Positions 7,788 to 17,200 of a stretch of DNA of 64,000 nucleotides are shown piece after piece; the first letter of the stretch is position 1; each line of letters begins with the position of its first letter. Made by a program: the position numbers and the translations under genes. The notes under the pieces were generated by a model. The model saw only the letters and a list, made by a program, of their open reading frames with translations, was not told the origin of the DNA and made no database searches. The stretch is from JARLGU01 sp036504535 (GTDB lineage Bacteria; Armatimonadota; Armatimonadia; Armatimonadales; Capsulimonadaceae). Location of the stretch: NCBI GenBank assembly GCA_036504535.1, contig DASXUY010000040.1, positions 620,001 to 684,000 on the forward strand, given 5' to 3'.

Positions 7788-9551
7788 CTAATCAATGATG
7801 TCCTCGGGTAGCGAGTCGAACGTGACCGGAGACACATGCGTGCTCGAAACGAACGCCTCAATGGGCGCGATATCTGCTATTTTTGGCTCGCGCATTCCGG
7901 CCGCTGTCATGCCGACCGGAATCATCGGGTAGACATTGTCTTCCCGCACTGTTCTGAAGTCGATCAGTGTTGGGCGATCTGTAATAGCGTTCGCTTCTTC
8001 GAGAACAGATTGTATGTCGCCCGCTTCGCAGCACCTAATTCCATGCGCACCGTATGCGTCGGCGATCTTTAGAAAGTCCGGCGCAGCGTCTTCGAGATTC
8101 GTATGGGAATATCGTCCGTCCCAGAATAGCTCCTGCCATTGTCGAACCATGCCAAGATACCGGTTATTAAGAATCGCAATCTTTATAGGAAGACGATTAT
8201 TCACTGCCACTATTAGCTCTTCCAGGCACATTTGAATCGAGCCGTCGCCTGTGATGCAATACACGAGCGCATCCGGGCGTCCGATCTGCGCACCTATTGC
8301 AGCAGGCAGGCCGAACCCCATGGTCCCTAGTCCCCCAGACGTAATCATCTGGTTCGGCTGAGTAAATTTATAAAATTGGGCCGTCCACATTTGATGTTGC
8401 CCAACGTCGGTAACGACTATCGCCTCGTGGTTCGTGAACTCCCCGATTTCGTGTATGATCCGCTGGCCGTGAAGCAGCCCGTCTTTTGGGAAAAACATTG
8501 GGTGGTCGCGTTTAAGTTCATTTACCCGTCGGTTCCACGAGGCGTGATGCTTGGGCTTGACGACGCGAAGCAGCTCAGCGAGCACATTCTTGACATCGCC
8601 AACCACCGGAACATCAACCTGAAGCACCTTGCCGATTTCCGCCGGATCGATATCGATGTGTATGATCTTGACCCCGGGCACCCAATCGCTCGCCTTGCCA
8701 GTGACGCGGTCGTCGAACCGCGCGCCAACCGCAATGAGCAAATCGCACTCAGTGACCGCGAGGTTGGCATACGCCGTGCCATGCATGCCCACCATCCCGA
8801 GCGAAAGCGAATGCGTCTCCGGGAATGCACCTAGCCCTTTTAGAGTCGTCACGACAGGAATATTTGTGATTTCTGCGAGCTCAAGTACCTCTCTAGCAGC
8901 GCTAGCGCGTACTGCTCCGCCGCCGACATACAGAAGCGGACGCGACGATTTTGCTATCAGTTCGGCGGCTTTCCGAATTTGGGGTTTGTGCCCCTGAAAG
9001 TTCGGCCGATAGGTGGGCATCGAGACGTTATTAACTGCTTTGTATTCGGTGGACGCCATACTGACGTCTATCGGAATATCAATTAGAACAGGTCCAGGCC
9101 GCCCTGTTCGGGCCACGAGAAATGCTTCTGCAACTATCTCAGGCAACGTGTCAACATCTTTTACAAGCCAACTGTGCTTGGTGATGGGCATCGTTATGCC
9201 AGTGATATCGGCTTCCTGGAACGCGTCGGTGCCAATTTTGCTCATCCGCACCTGGCCAGTGATAGCAACCAGTGGCACGCTATCCATCATCGCATCCGCG
9301 ATCGGAGTCACCAGATTCGTCGCGCCCGGCCCCGACGTAGCGAGGCAAACGCCAACGTTCCCCGTTGCCTGAGCGTATCCCTCAGCCATATGCCCAGCGC
9401 CTTGTTCATGGCGAGACATGACGTGACGGATACCATCCTGCTGGTACAGCGCGTCGTGAATAGGAATCACGGCCGCGCCGGGATATCCAAAGACTGTTGT
9501 GACGCCCTCTTGCGTCAAGCACGCAAGAAGAGCATGTCGGCCTTCCATCAT
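7788..9551 (-). CDS. ilvB: Acetolactate synthase large subunit, second copy
   Basis: A TPP-dependent enzyme that joins two pyruvates, or pyruvate and 2-ketobutyrate. It has the catalytic glutamate in RHEQGAGHMAEGYA, the FAD-binding middle domain (TTLKGLGAFPE) and the TPP/magnesium motif GDGSIQMC ending in ILNN. At 587 residues it is normal. By eye about two thirds of positions match the first copy (9691-11472), with indels only near the ends, so this is a tandem paralogue that has diverged rather than a fresh duplicate. All key catalytic residues remain; one visible change is GYPGAAVIP where the first copy has GYPGGAVIP. It follows the first copy by 139 bases that contain a hairpin. Confidence 0.93.
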   Translation of the reverse strand: MMEGRHALLACLTQEGVTTVFGYPGAAVIPIHDALYQQDGIRHVMSRHEQGAGHMAEGYAQATGNVGVCLATSGPGATNLVTPIADAMMDSVPLVAITGQVRMSKIGTDAFQEADITGITMPITKHSWLVKDVDTLPEIVAEAFLVARTGRPGPVLIDIPIDVSMASTEYKAVNNVSMPTYRPNFQGHKPQIRKAAELIAKSSRPLLYVGGGAVRASAAREVLELAEITNIPVVTTLKGLGAFPETHSLSLGMVGMHGTAYANLAVTECDLLIAVGARFDDRVTGKASDWVPGVKIIHIDIDPAEIGKVLQVDVPVVGDVKNVLAELLRVVKPKHHASWNRRVNELKRDHPMFFPKDGLLHGQRIIHEIGEFTNHEAIVVTDVGQHQMWTAQFYKFTQPNQMITSGGLGTMGFGLPAAIGAQIGRPDALVYCITGDGSIQMCLEELIVAVNNRLPIKIAILNNRYLGMVRQWQELFWDGRYSHTNLEDAAPDFLKIADAYGAHGIRCCEAGDIQSVLEEANAITDRPTLIDFRTVREDNVYPMIPVGMTAAGMREPKIADIAPIEAFVSSTHVSPVTFDSLPEDIID

Positions 9552-9644
9552 TGGAGCCTTCCACCATTTATCGGTGATAATCGAGATTCAGCCCGCCCCC
9601 GTAACGGAGAAGTCAATGTTAGGGTGCGATCTTCGGCGGGGAGT

Positions 9645-9677
9645 CAATCCTCTCCCTTGTCCAGGGGGAGAGGATTG
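9645..9677 (-). other. Hairpin between the two ALS genes
   Basis: The arms CAATCCTCTCCC (9645-9656) and GGGAGAGGATTG (9666-9677) pair perfectly over 12 bp with a 9-base loop. There is no T-run on the minus strand side. It lies just after the stop of the first ALS gene, so it may set the relative expression of the two copies. Confidence 0.55.
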
Positions 9678-9690
9678 CGAATGCACGTGC

Positions 9691-11472
9691 CTAGTGCTTG
9701 ACTAGCTCCTCGACTTTAACGTCTTCGGGGAGCGAGTCGAAGTGATCAAGCTGCACGTATTCGCTGGTGATGTACGAATCCAGCGGCGCCATGTCGGATG
9801 GGCGCTGAACCTCCATCTGCTTGATCGTCTGACCTGACGGAATCATCGGGAACACGTTCTCTTCCTTCATGATGCGGAAATCGAGAACGGTCGGTCGATC
9901 TGTGACACCTTCCGCCTCGGCGAGTGCGTTGCGCACCTGGCTCGCATCGGTGATGCGAATACCATGAGCGCCGTAAGCATCGGCCAGCTTCATGAAGTCA
10001 GGCGACGCTTCCAAGTCAACCGACGAGTAGCGCGAATCCCAGAACAACTCCTGCCACTGGCGAACCATGCCCAGGTATTGGTTGTTCAGAATGACGATCT
10101 TGATCGGCAGCTTGTAGATGGACGCGACCATCAATTCCTGAATGCACATCTGGATCGACCCGTCACCCGTGATCAGATAAACGGTCTTGTCGGGCTTGCC
10201 AAACTGAGCACCGATGGCGGCAGGCAGACCGAAGCCCATTGTGCCGAGACCGCCTGACGTGATCATCTGGTTCGGATGTATGAACTTGTAGAATTGCGCA
10301 GCCCACATCTGATGCTGACCGACATCGGTAACGACAATCGCTTCATGCTTAGTCAATTCGCCGATTTCGTGAATCACCTGCTGGCCGTGCAACAGCCCGT
10401 CCTTCGGATAGAACATAGGGTAGTCGCGCTTCAGCTCGTTGATTCGGCGATTCCACGATGCGTGATGCTTGGGTTCGATGACCTTCAAGAGTTCGATCAG
10501 CACGTTCTTCACGTCGCCGACAATCGGAATGTCAGGCTGCAGGACCTTGCCGATTTCGGCCGGGTCGATGTCGATGTGAATGATCTTCGCCGACGGAACC
10601 CACTCGTCCGCCTTGCCAGTGACGCGGTCGTCGAACCGAGCGCCCACCGCGATCAGTAGGTCGCATTCGCTCACAGCGAAGTTAGCGTACGCAGTGCCGT
10701 GCATGCCCAGCATACCCAGCGACAACGGATGCGTCTCAGGGAACGCGCCCAGACCCTTGAGGGTGGTTGTAACGGGAATGTTGACCGATTCAGCCAGTTC
10801 GCGCAGTTCGTGCTCGGCACGAGCATGGATGGTTCCGCCGCCCACATACAGCAACGGTCGCTTGGCTTGTGCGATCAGTGCCGCCGCCTTCTTGATCTGC
10901 TGCTTGTGACCTTCGTAGGTCGGCTTGTAGCTCGGGATCTCCACATCGCCAGCTGGCTCGTATTCCATCTCTGCCCGACTCAGGTCGGTGGGGATATCAA
11001 CGAGGACGGGACCAGGTCGTCCGGAGCGCGCGATATGGAAAGCCTCTGCGATGATGTCGGGCAGCTTATTGAGGTCCTTGACCAGCCAGTTATGCTTGGT
11101 GATCGGCATGGTAATACCGGTGATGTCAGCTTCCTGAAAGGCATCGGTGCCAATCGCGGCTGTCTTCACCTGGCCAGTAATTGCAACCAAAGGAACGCTG
11201 TCCATCATGGCGTCTGCGATGGGTGTAACGAGGTTGGTCGCGCCGGGGCCCGACGTTGCCAGGCAAACGCCAACCTTGCCGGTTGCCAGTGCATAACCTT
11301 CCGCCATATGTCCTGCGCCCTGCTCGTGGCGAACGAGGATGTGCCGGATGTCGCGGAAATGGTATAGGGCATCGTAGATCGGAATGACCGCTCCACCGGG
11401 ATACCCAAAAATCGTGTCAACCCCTTCGCGCTTCAAGCACTCCAGAAGGGCGCGGCTACCTTGCATCTTCAT
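9691..11472 (-). CDS. ilvB: Acetolactate synthase large subunit, first copy
   Basis: First structural gene behind the T-box leader. The product (593 residues) has the same domain order as its neighbour: the N-terminal TPP half with GYPGGAVIPIYDALY and RHEQGAGHMAEGYA, the FAD domain, and the C-terminal TPP half with GDGSIQMC and ILNNQYLGMVRQW. The longest open frame reaches 11697, but that part overlaps the T-box and terminator stem. ATG 11472 has GAGGAT about 9 bases upstream and starts MKMQGSRALLECL, as in the family; a second ATG two codons on is also possible. Expression should rise when leucyl-tRNA is uncharged. Confidence 0.95.
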   Translation of the reverse strand: MKMQGSRALLECLKREGVDTIFGYPGGAVIPIYDALYHFRDIRHILVRHEQGAGHMAEGYALATGKVGVCLATSGPGATNLVTPIADAMMDSVPLVAITGQVKTAAIGTDAFQEADITGITMPITKHNWLVKDLNKLPDIIAEAFHIARSGRPGPVLVDIPTDLSRAEMEYEPAGDVEIPSYKPTYEGHKQQIKKAAALIAQAKRPLLYVGGGTIHARAEHELRELAESVNIPVTTTLKGLGAFPETHPLSLGMLGMHGTAYANFAVSECDLLIAVGARFDDRVTGKADEWVPSAKIIHIDIDPAEIGKVLQPDIPIVGDVKNVLIELLKVIEPKHHASWNRRINELKRDYPMFYPKDGLLHGQQVIHEIGELTKHEAIVVTDVGQHQMWAAQFYKFIHPNQMITSGGLGTMGFGLPAAIGAQFGKPDKTVYLITGDGSIQMCIQELMVASIYKLPIKIVILNNQYLGMVRQWQELFWDSRYSSVDLEASPDFMKLADAYGAHGIRITDASQVRNALAEAEGVTDRPTVLDFRIMKEENVFPMIPSGQTIKQMEVQRPSDMAPLDSYITSEYVQLDHFDSLPEDVKVEELVKH

Positions 11473-11624
11473 ACGTTTATCCTCATTGATCCGACACTGG
11501 CATTTTCCGCTTGCGCGGGCACTCTGCCAGCTGACCGTGATCGTCGGTCGACAAGTCCGCAGCGTAAGCCTTGGACGGTTCCTCTGTGGGCGGATGCGTG
11601 TGGCGGTGGGCCTTTCGAATCGAC

Positions 11625-11909
11625 AAAGCCCCCCGTTCCCGCACGGCATCAACCATGCAGGGACGAGGGGCTTTGAAAAAGCTCCACGCGGTACCACCCT
11701 ACTTCGGAAGCGTACGAGACGCTCCGCACTTAGAGGACGCTGTTACGGGCGTACCCCGGATGAGCCTACTAATGAAGCCATTGCTTCACTTTCAGTCACC
11801 TGCTCGGAGGCGAGTTCGGTTCGTTCGTGCTACCGCTTTGCACCAACCAGCGGCTCTCTAAAAGGCGTGAACGGACTTACTAGTCCTCGTCATAGCATTT
11901 TATTAACTT
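11625..11909 (-). promoter_or_regulatory. T-box leader, leucine type (CUC specifier)
   Basis: Read on the minus strand, the leader holds the parts of a T-box in order: AGAGAGCCGC plus GGTTGGTGCAAAGCGG (distal stem I), a specifier segment GAACTCGCCTCCGAG around 11803-11818, and the invariant T-box AGGGTGGTACCGCG (11687-11700) with the CGTCCCT (11659-11665) that closes the antiterminator. The CGTCCC arm can instead pair with GGGAACG in a larger stem (AAAGCCCC.. with ..GGGGCTTT, arms 11660-11674 and 11625-11640). From its place in the specifier loop, the codon is read as CUC, leucine, as in the known Bacillus ilv-leu leader. The T-run after the stem is short, so the switch could be weakly terminating or partly translational. 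Confidence 0.9.
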
Positions 11910-11916
11910 GGCGGAT

Positions 11917-11946
11917 AGAATACCACCTGCGCACAGGTAATGTCAA
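11917..11946 (-). promoter_or_regulatory. Promoter of the ilv-leu operon
   Basis: TTGACA (11941-11946) and TATTCT (11917-11922) are 18 bases apart on the minus strand, placing the start of transcription near 11908, just ahead of the T-box. The spacer contains the inverted repeat ACCTG-N4-CAGGT (11925-11938), a possible protein site in addition to the RNA control. Confidence 0.8.
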
Positions 11947-11985
11947 GTTATTGATCAATTTATCGGAAAGTTATCAGAGTTTCCT

Positions 11986-12012
11986 CAGGCTGAGCTAAAA
12001 ATGCTCAGCCTG
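11986..12012. terminator. Possible terminator of the carbohydrate locus
   Basis: A perfect 10 bp stem (CAGGCTGAGC, 11986-11995, and GCTCAGCCTG, 12003-12012) with a loop of mostly A on the plus strand lies 12 bases beyond the stop of the gene at 12025. No long T-run follows, so termination strength is uncertain. Confidence 0.45.
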
Positions 12013-12024
12013 TAGGGCTGCTTA

Positions 12025-12819
12025 CTAATCTTTCCAGGCTAACCGCAATTCCACAACGCGCTCAAATGGAGCAGACGGGTTGAAGTCGAACGTGCTGCGG
12101 ATCTGGAACTGGCCTACACCGTCTTTCGTCGGCTGAGCAGCGATGCGCCAACCGCGCACGTTCGGCGGGGTTCCGGACGATACGGGCGTCTCAGTGAGCG
12201 TGTAGATCAGCTTGGCGGGAGCACCTGCGAGGTCCTTTAGGTTGAACGTTGCCGTGGTGATGTTATATCGCATATCGTCGCCATGACCGCCGTTTTGCTT
12301 TTTGGCCCACTCTGGAGTCAGCGGAGAAACATCGTCAAGCGGATATCCTCCGCCGTCCGTCGAATACGTTGCGCCGTTGTACGTGGCTCCTGGCAAAGCG
12401 CCGCTGTAGTCCATAAGATTGGCTTGCGACGATGCAGGTGTGTTGACCTTAACGACAATCTTGATCTCGCGCGGGCTGATTTCGGTCACCTGCTTGGTGA
12501 TTTGGATCGGGGAGGTGCCAGGATCCGAGAACGTGACAACCTTCTTGTCGCCCTTAGTCGTGTCGATACGATTCGGGTGCGCCATATTGGTCGCCCACGG
12601 TTCTGTGCTCCAACCATAGACACCATGCCACGGGTTGGTGTTAATCATCATGAGGGCGTCCGCATCACGGAACACGACCTTGTCGCCAGCCTTAACGGTA
12701 ACACCACCGTGGTCGTCGTAGCTGAGAGTAAAGCCGACTGGGGCAGCCGAAGCGGTATGCAGCGAAACGGCCAGAAGTGCGGCCGCGACGAGTGTCTTTA
12801 TTGAAATGCGAAGTTTCAT
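12025..12819 (-). CDS. Secreted protein of unknown function
   Basis: I do not recognise a family with certainty. The 264-residue product starts with a clear signal peptide (basic MKLRISIK, a hydrophobic stretch, cleavage near ASAA about residue 26). The mature part is rich in beta-strand-like alternation, Thr, Gly and Pro, with a VFRDADALMMINTNPWHGVYGWSTE segment and no cysteines, as in a beta-sandwich domain. It is the last gene of a run that also encodes GH71-like and GH42-like proteins, 61 bases after the GH71-like gene, so a role in binding or cleaving extracellular polysaccharide is plausible from context only. Confidence 0.6.
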   Translation of the reverse strand: MKLRISIKTLVAAALLAVSLHTASAAPVGFTLSYDDHGGVTVKAGDKVVFRDADALMMINTNPWHGVYGWSTEPWATNMAHPNRIDTTKGDKKVVTFSDPGTSPIQITKQVTEISPREIKIVVKVNTPASSQANLMDYSGALPGATYNGATYSTDGGGYPLDDVSPLTPEWAKKQNGGHGDDMRYNITTATFNLKDLAGAPAKLIYTLTETPVSSGTPPNVRGWRIAAQPTKDGVGQFQIRSTFDFNPSAPFERVVELRLAWKD

Positions 12820-12880
12820 AGTTCTGTCTCCATTGAGGTATTTGTTACATCATCGAAAAAGTGACTGTTCAGGCGATTCG

Positions 12881-14221
12881 TTAGTTGTGAGCCCAACCGC
12901 TCGTGTAAATGAAGTTGTACTCCTTCACAGTTTCCCTGATTGGGTCCCCGATAGCGCTTAGAAGGACCTTACCATCCCGCAGCAATTCGAACTTCTGGTC
13001 GCCAACCCGAAACGGTACGCTTGAGTGATGGATCCCCTTAGGCACGTCGATCTTTGTCACAGAGTCGCCAGTCGTAACCACCAGGGTTGCCGGTTTCGTA
13101 AGGATTGTGGTCACGAATAGGGTATCAGGCGCTCCGCCATAGAATGCGAGCACCGGTCCACTCTTGTCATCGGTAGCGATGACGTCCTTTGGATGTGTTC
13201 GGTAAGCGTAGTACAGATTATCGCGCCCCCCAGGCGGCGGCGGAGCCTTGTCGGGTGCATAGTGCTTGTACCAATCGATATAGTACTCGTTCAGCTTCAA
13301 TAAGCCTGATCGGTTTTGATAATATCCTGCGCTCGTGTGGGCCGTGTACGGCCAATGCTTCGTTACGTCGTCCATTGGGGTAACGTGAGTCGCCTCATCG
13401 AAGTCGTTCCATGTGACTATGTTGATCCACTCAGGCTTCTGGCGTGCAATGATTGAATCCCATTGAATCGCCAAACCTTCCCCACCCTTGTACTCAAAAT
13501 AGCGACGCTGGGGCTGCTTATTGCCCCAATACTGAGGCGAAATCGGCGCCATATACGTGTGTCCGTGGTCGTGCATCACGCGCGCCAATGACTCACCTGA
13601 CTCGGCAATCGCCAGCGGAGTTCCCGCAGCGCCGAAATAGAACATTCCGTCGACGGTGTCTTTCCACCAAGAGTTGTAATTCGCTAGAAAATTGTCGTAT
13701 TTTGGAAGTTCGGATAGGTCTGCAGTGTAGAAAAATGGGACGAAGTAGACATTGAACCCATCGGAGCGTAAAGGATCAAGCACTTGCTTTCGCCACCGGT
13801 TTAGTTGCTCCGGACCGCCCCCAGAACTCCAGTTTGTTAACATGGGCCGGTTTTTGTAGCGAAAATAGTTCGGATCCTTCGCGTACGTACGAATCATGTC
13901 CGAGATCTCCGCTGGTGTTTGACTCTCGACCATGAAAAACAGCTTGAAATCAGTTTTTAGTTCGTGTACCGCCTTGAAAATGCTCGCGGTATCTTCCTTA
14001 TAATGCGCCGCATCCCAAACGCCGGCATCGAGGACGAATCCATCGATGCCGTACGCTTGGGCGTCACGTATGTCTTTCTTGTAACCTTCGACGCTGCCAC
14101 CAAAGTCACGGTTACAAACCATGTAGTTCGCAAACACGAGCTTCGTTTGGGCGTGGACAGGCGACATGCTCAGAACCGCGAGGGCAGCGACGATCAGTAC
14201 GCGAATTCCGTGTCGCGTCAT
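12881..14221 (-). CDS. Secreted glycoside hydrolase, GH71-like (alpha-1,3-glucanase type)
   Basis: The signal peptide (to about residue 25, PVHAQ) is followed by a barrel with the traits of family GH71: FANYMVCNRDFGG, the repeated DIRDAQAYGIDGFVLDAG, PNYFRYKNRPML and VTWNDFDEATHV. GH71 enzymes cut alpha-1,3-glucan (mutan), chiefly in fungi and some bacteria; substrate here is inferred from family look only. The last 100 residues form a separate beta domain. The start is two bases after the stop of the large GH42-like gene (TAG GT ATG), so the two are surely cotranscribed. Its 446 residues fit a catalytic domain plus a small accessory domain. Confidence 0.75.
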   Translation of the reverse strand: MTRHGIRVLIVAALAVLSMSPVHAQTKLVFANYMVCNRDFGGSVEGYKKDIRDAQAYGIDGFVLDAGVWDAAHYKEDTASIFKAVHELKTDFKLFFMVESQTPAEISDMIRTYAKDPNYFRYKNRPMLTNWSSGGGPEQLNRWRKQVLDPLRSDGFNVYFVPFFYTADLSELPKYDNFLANYNSWWKDTVDGMFYFGAAGTPLAIAESGESLARVMHDHGHTYMAPISPQYWGNKQPQRRYFEYKGGEGLAIQWDSIIARQKPEWINIVTWNDFDEATHVTPMDDVTKHWPYTAHTSAGYYQNRSGLLKLNEYYIDWYKHYAPDKAPPPPGGRDNLYYAYRTHPKDVIATDDKSGPVLAFYGGAPDTLFVTTILTKPATLVVTTGDSVTKIDVPKGIHHSSVPFRVGDQKFELLRDGKVLLSAIGDPIRETVKEYNFIYTSGWAHN

Positions 14222-14223
14222 AC

Positions 14224-17200
14224 CTATTTCCGCCCCGCCGGAACTGCCTCAAGCAGGAATCCCTGCCCGGGTGCCAGCGTCAACATGACGCCGACCTTAG
14301 CGAGATCGGCTGCCGTCGATTCTCCCAAGTCCGTGCTGTTCACAAGGTCGCGCACATGGTATGTCCCTGCAGGCAGCTTAGGGAAAACACAGGACCGCTT
14401 ACCGGGAACCATATAATCAGGCATGCTGATACCGCCAGCGATCTTGGCGATTTCGTCGTGCCCGATAAACCTGCGCCCCACAACGTAGGCGGCTCCGTTG
14501 TTTGTGAACGCGCTCATAATGAGCGTCGGATCACCAGACGATTTCCCCTTCCATGTCTCACCGTGCCCCCACGTGTCGACCGCCGAGGCCAAGTTTTTGC
14601 AGGACAGCCAATCAACGACACCGCAAAATACCAGCACTTTGCCCTTGCCTACCGAGAGCGAATAAGCGGCGGGAGAGCCATCCGGATAGACGGCGACAAC
14701 CACAGCGCCCTGTGGGAGTGCCGAAGCTTTGTACGAGCGCAGATAGTGCCGCGGCACATTCTGAAGCCACGGCGTTTGCTGGCGCTCGACAGGCGGGGCC
14801 CAGGGCTGTGTACGGAACGCCACTGGAACACCCTTGAACATTGCGTTCGCCGTCTTGATAGCGAGAGACTCGGGAGCCTTGCTGCTCGTCGGAAGCGGAG
14901 CAATCGTTGGGATGCCAAGAGCTTTGCCGAGCGCATTTGCAGTCCCATCACCGTCACGCCAGTAGCCGCTGGTCGGTTCAATCACTATGCGACCGCCGCC
15001 CTTCACATAGGCCGCTAGCGAATCGATCACCTTACTCGTCAGTACATCCGCGCAATAGGGCACGTACACGTACGGCCTTGACGCGAGCGAAGGTGCAGGG
15101 ATTTCGTCGGCGGGTACCCAATCGATCTTGACCTTTTCTGCTCCGATCTGGAACTGGTAGGGTTTGATCACGTCCTGAACACGCCCAAAGAACGTGTGCT
15201 GTGCCGAGTAGAACAGCGTTTGCATGGAGTAGAGATACGCCGGAGTCGATTTCGCCTGCACAACCCCGAGAGGCTTTGCCCCGTAGAGCTTATCCATCAC
15301 CGAGAACCACTGTACGAGGCGCGTCTCTGCTTCCATTTCAGTGGGACTGAGGGTCGAGAGTCGGCTTTGCGGGAAGACGTAGTTGTTGAACGAATTCCAA
15401 CCCGGTCGCTCAGCGAGCAGGTTAGTTACTCCGACATCGACAAGCGGTGCGGTACGGGCAATCTTGCCGATTGGTTCGTACCGGATCTGAAACGGCTCGA
15501 GCGCAGGCGGGAACATCATTTCCATTGACCCGTCGGCCACGAAGCAGCGGTCTCGAACGTATCCTGCCGAAACATACGCCAGCGCCTCATCAGCGTAAAA
15601 GCCCACCTGGCAGGCCGGATCGCCTGCGCGAAGGCCTTGCATCATGGCGTTCTTGCTTGCGCGCATAGCGCCAAGTTTGGCCTCCATCCAGTCCCGCCAG
15701 ACGGGAGACGTCGCGGGCTTTAGCCTGCCAGCGGCATCGGTAACAATCTTCGAGAGCGGTGGCTTGATGGCATCCCAAGTGGTGTACTTCGCGCCATAAG
15801 CCTTCGAAACTGCAGCCAGCGTTCCGTACTTCGCCTTAACTGACGCCACGAAGAACCGAGTCATCGGCGGCGAGTAATCTACGAACTGGTTGAGGTAGGG
15901 CTGATCGAGCCATCCGTGATCGAACATGACATTCGATAACGTGTAGCCAATCACCGAAGCTCGCCCTCGGAAGTGTGCGCCGAGCGCTTCAGCGTAGCTG
16001 CGCAATCCAGTACGCAACGCTTCCGATGCTGGCGAGGCCACCAGGTACGAACTGCCGCCCCAGAGGCCGTTCGCTGTGCCGTCCTGGTCTTGCTGGTACT
16101 CCCGCGCTACCCAAGACGGGATATTCGAGTAGACGGGGTGAATGCGGAAAACAGTTTTTAAACCCCGCGCTTCCGCCTCCTGAGCCAGCTTGTCAAGCGG
16201 AGCCCAGTTGTAAACTCCCTTTACGGTTTCGACATCGTACCACGGCGCCGAAAACTCGACAATCGTATACTTGTCCTGCTTGGCGTCGTCCATCCAAGCC
16301 TCGAACTGAGGAATGATGACCTTTGCCTGACTGACAACAGGCGTTCCGCCTTCGTTCCAGTCGCACTTCGTACGAGCTATGCGGTGATCGCTCGACGCCA
16401 GCTTAGCCAAAGTGAGTGGAGCGTTGCGCTTGACGATCATCCCAGGCACTTCGCGGAATCCATAGACGCGCTGCCCGATGGCTAGTACTTTGGAGCCGTC
16501 AAGCAACCGCGCTGTCACCCAAAGCGTTGGGCCAGATGCCTTGAACTTGGCTAGATTGAGCGAAAATGGCTTCGTCGCCGATGCAAGACCGTTATCGACC
16601 ACGCTTTGATCCGGTCCCTGCACCGTCCACTCTATCGACTGCGCATCCGTTCCCCCTGTTGCCGTGATGCTCACTGGTGCTGGTAGACCGTTATCCAAGA
16701 ACACGTTTCCGCCGGATGTCGTCGTGAACGTTAGCAATCCCGCAGTCGGCTTGGGCGGGGCTGGCATCTTCTCGTTGCTTCGGACGACAACATAGCATAC
16801 GAAAAGCTGTCGTGGGTTCTTTTCGCCCGCCGACCACACGTTTGCCCGAATGTGATACGTGCCCGGAGGCAAAACCGGGAACTCCAGCAGATTATCGCCC
16901 ACGGCGGCTATGTTCCAAGTGCCCTGCCCCGTTGCGACCGGGTTGACACCTGCCGTATCGAGGATCTCCCATGAATAGGGATGCGCGCCTGGGGTGAGGC
17001 GCAGATCCGCAGGCCGTAGAAACGGCCGCGGCGCTGTTCCGCCGATGCCGAAGCGTGACCCAGCCGAGCCGTTCATTTCGTTAGTGCCCCAAACAATCGG
17101 GCGGCCAACGGCCGGTGTGTTCTTGGCGGACCAGTCCGATTCTGCTGTAAACAACCAATACGGGCTGGCAAAACGCGATGAGCCAATCCAGCGAATGTCG

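Noticed and set aside
11473..11697. N-terminal extension of the first ALS gene.
   Set aside because: It overlaps the T-box and terminator stem, has no family likeness, and ATG 11472 has a good ribosome site.
11384..11998. Plus-strand frame of 204 residues.
   Set aside because: It is antisense to the T-box, its promoter and the ilvB start and has no recognisable fold.
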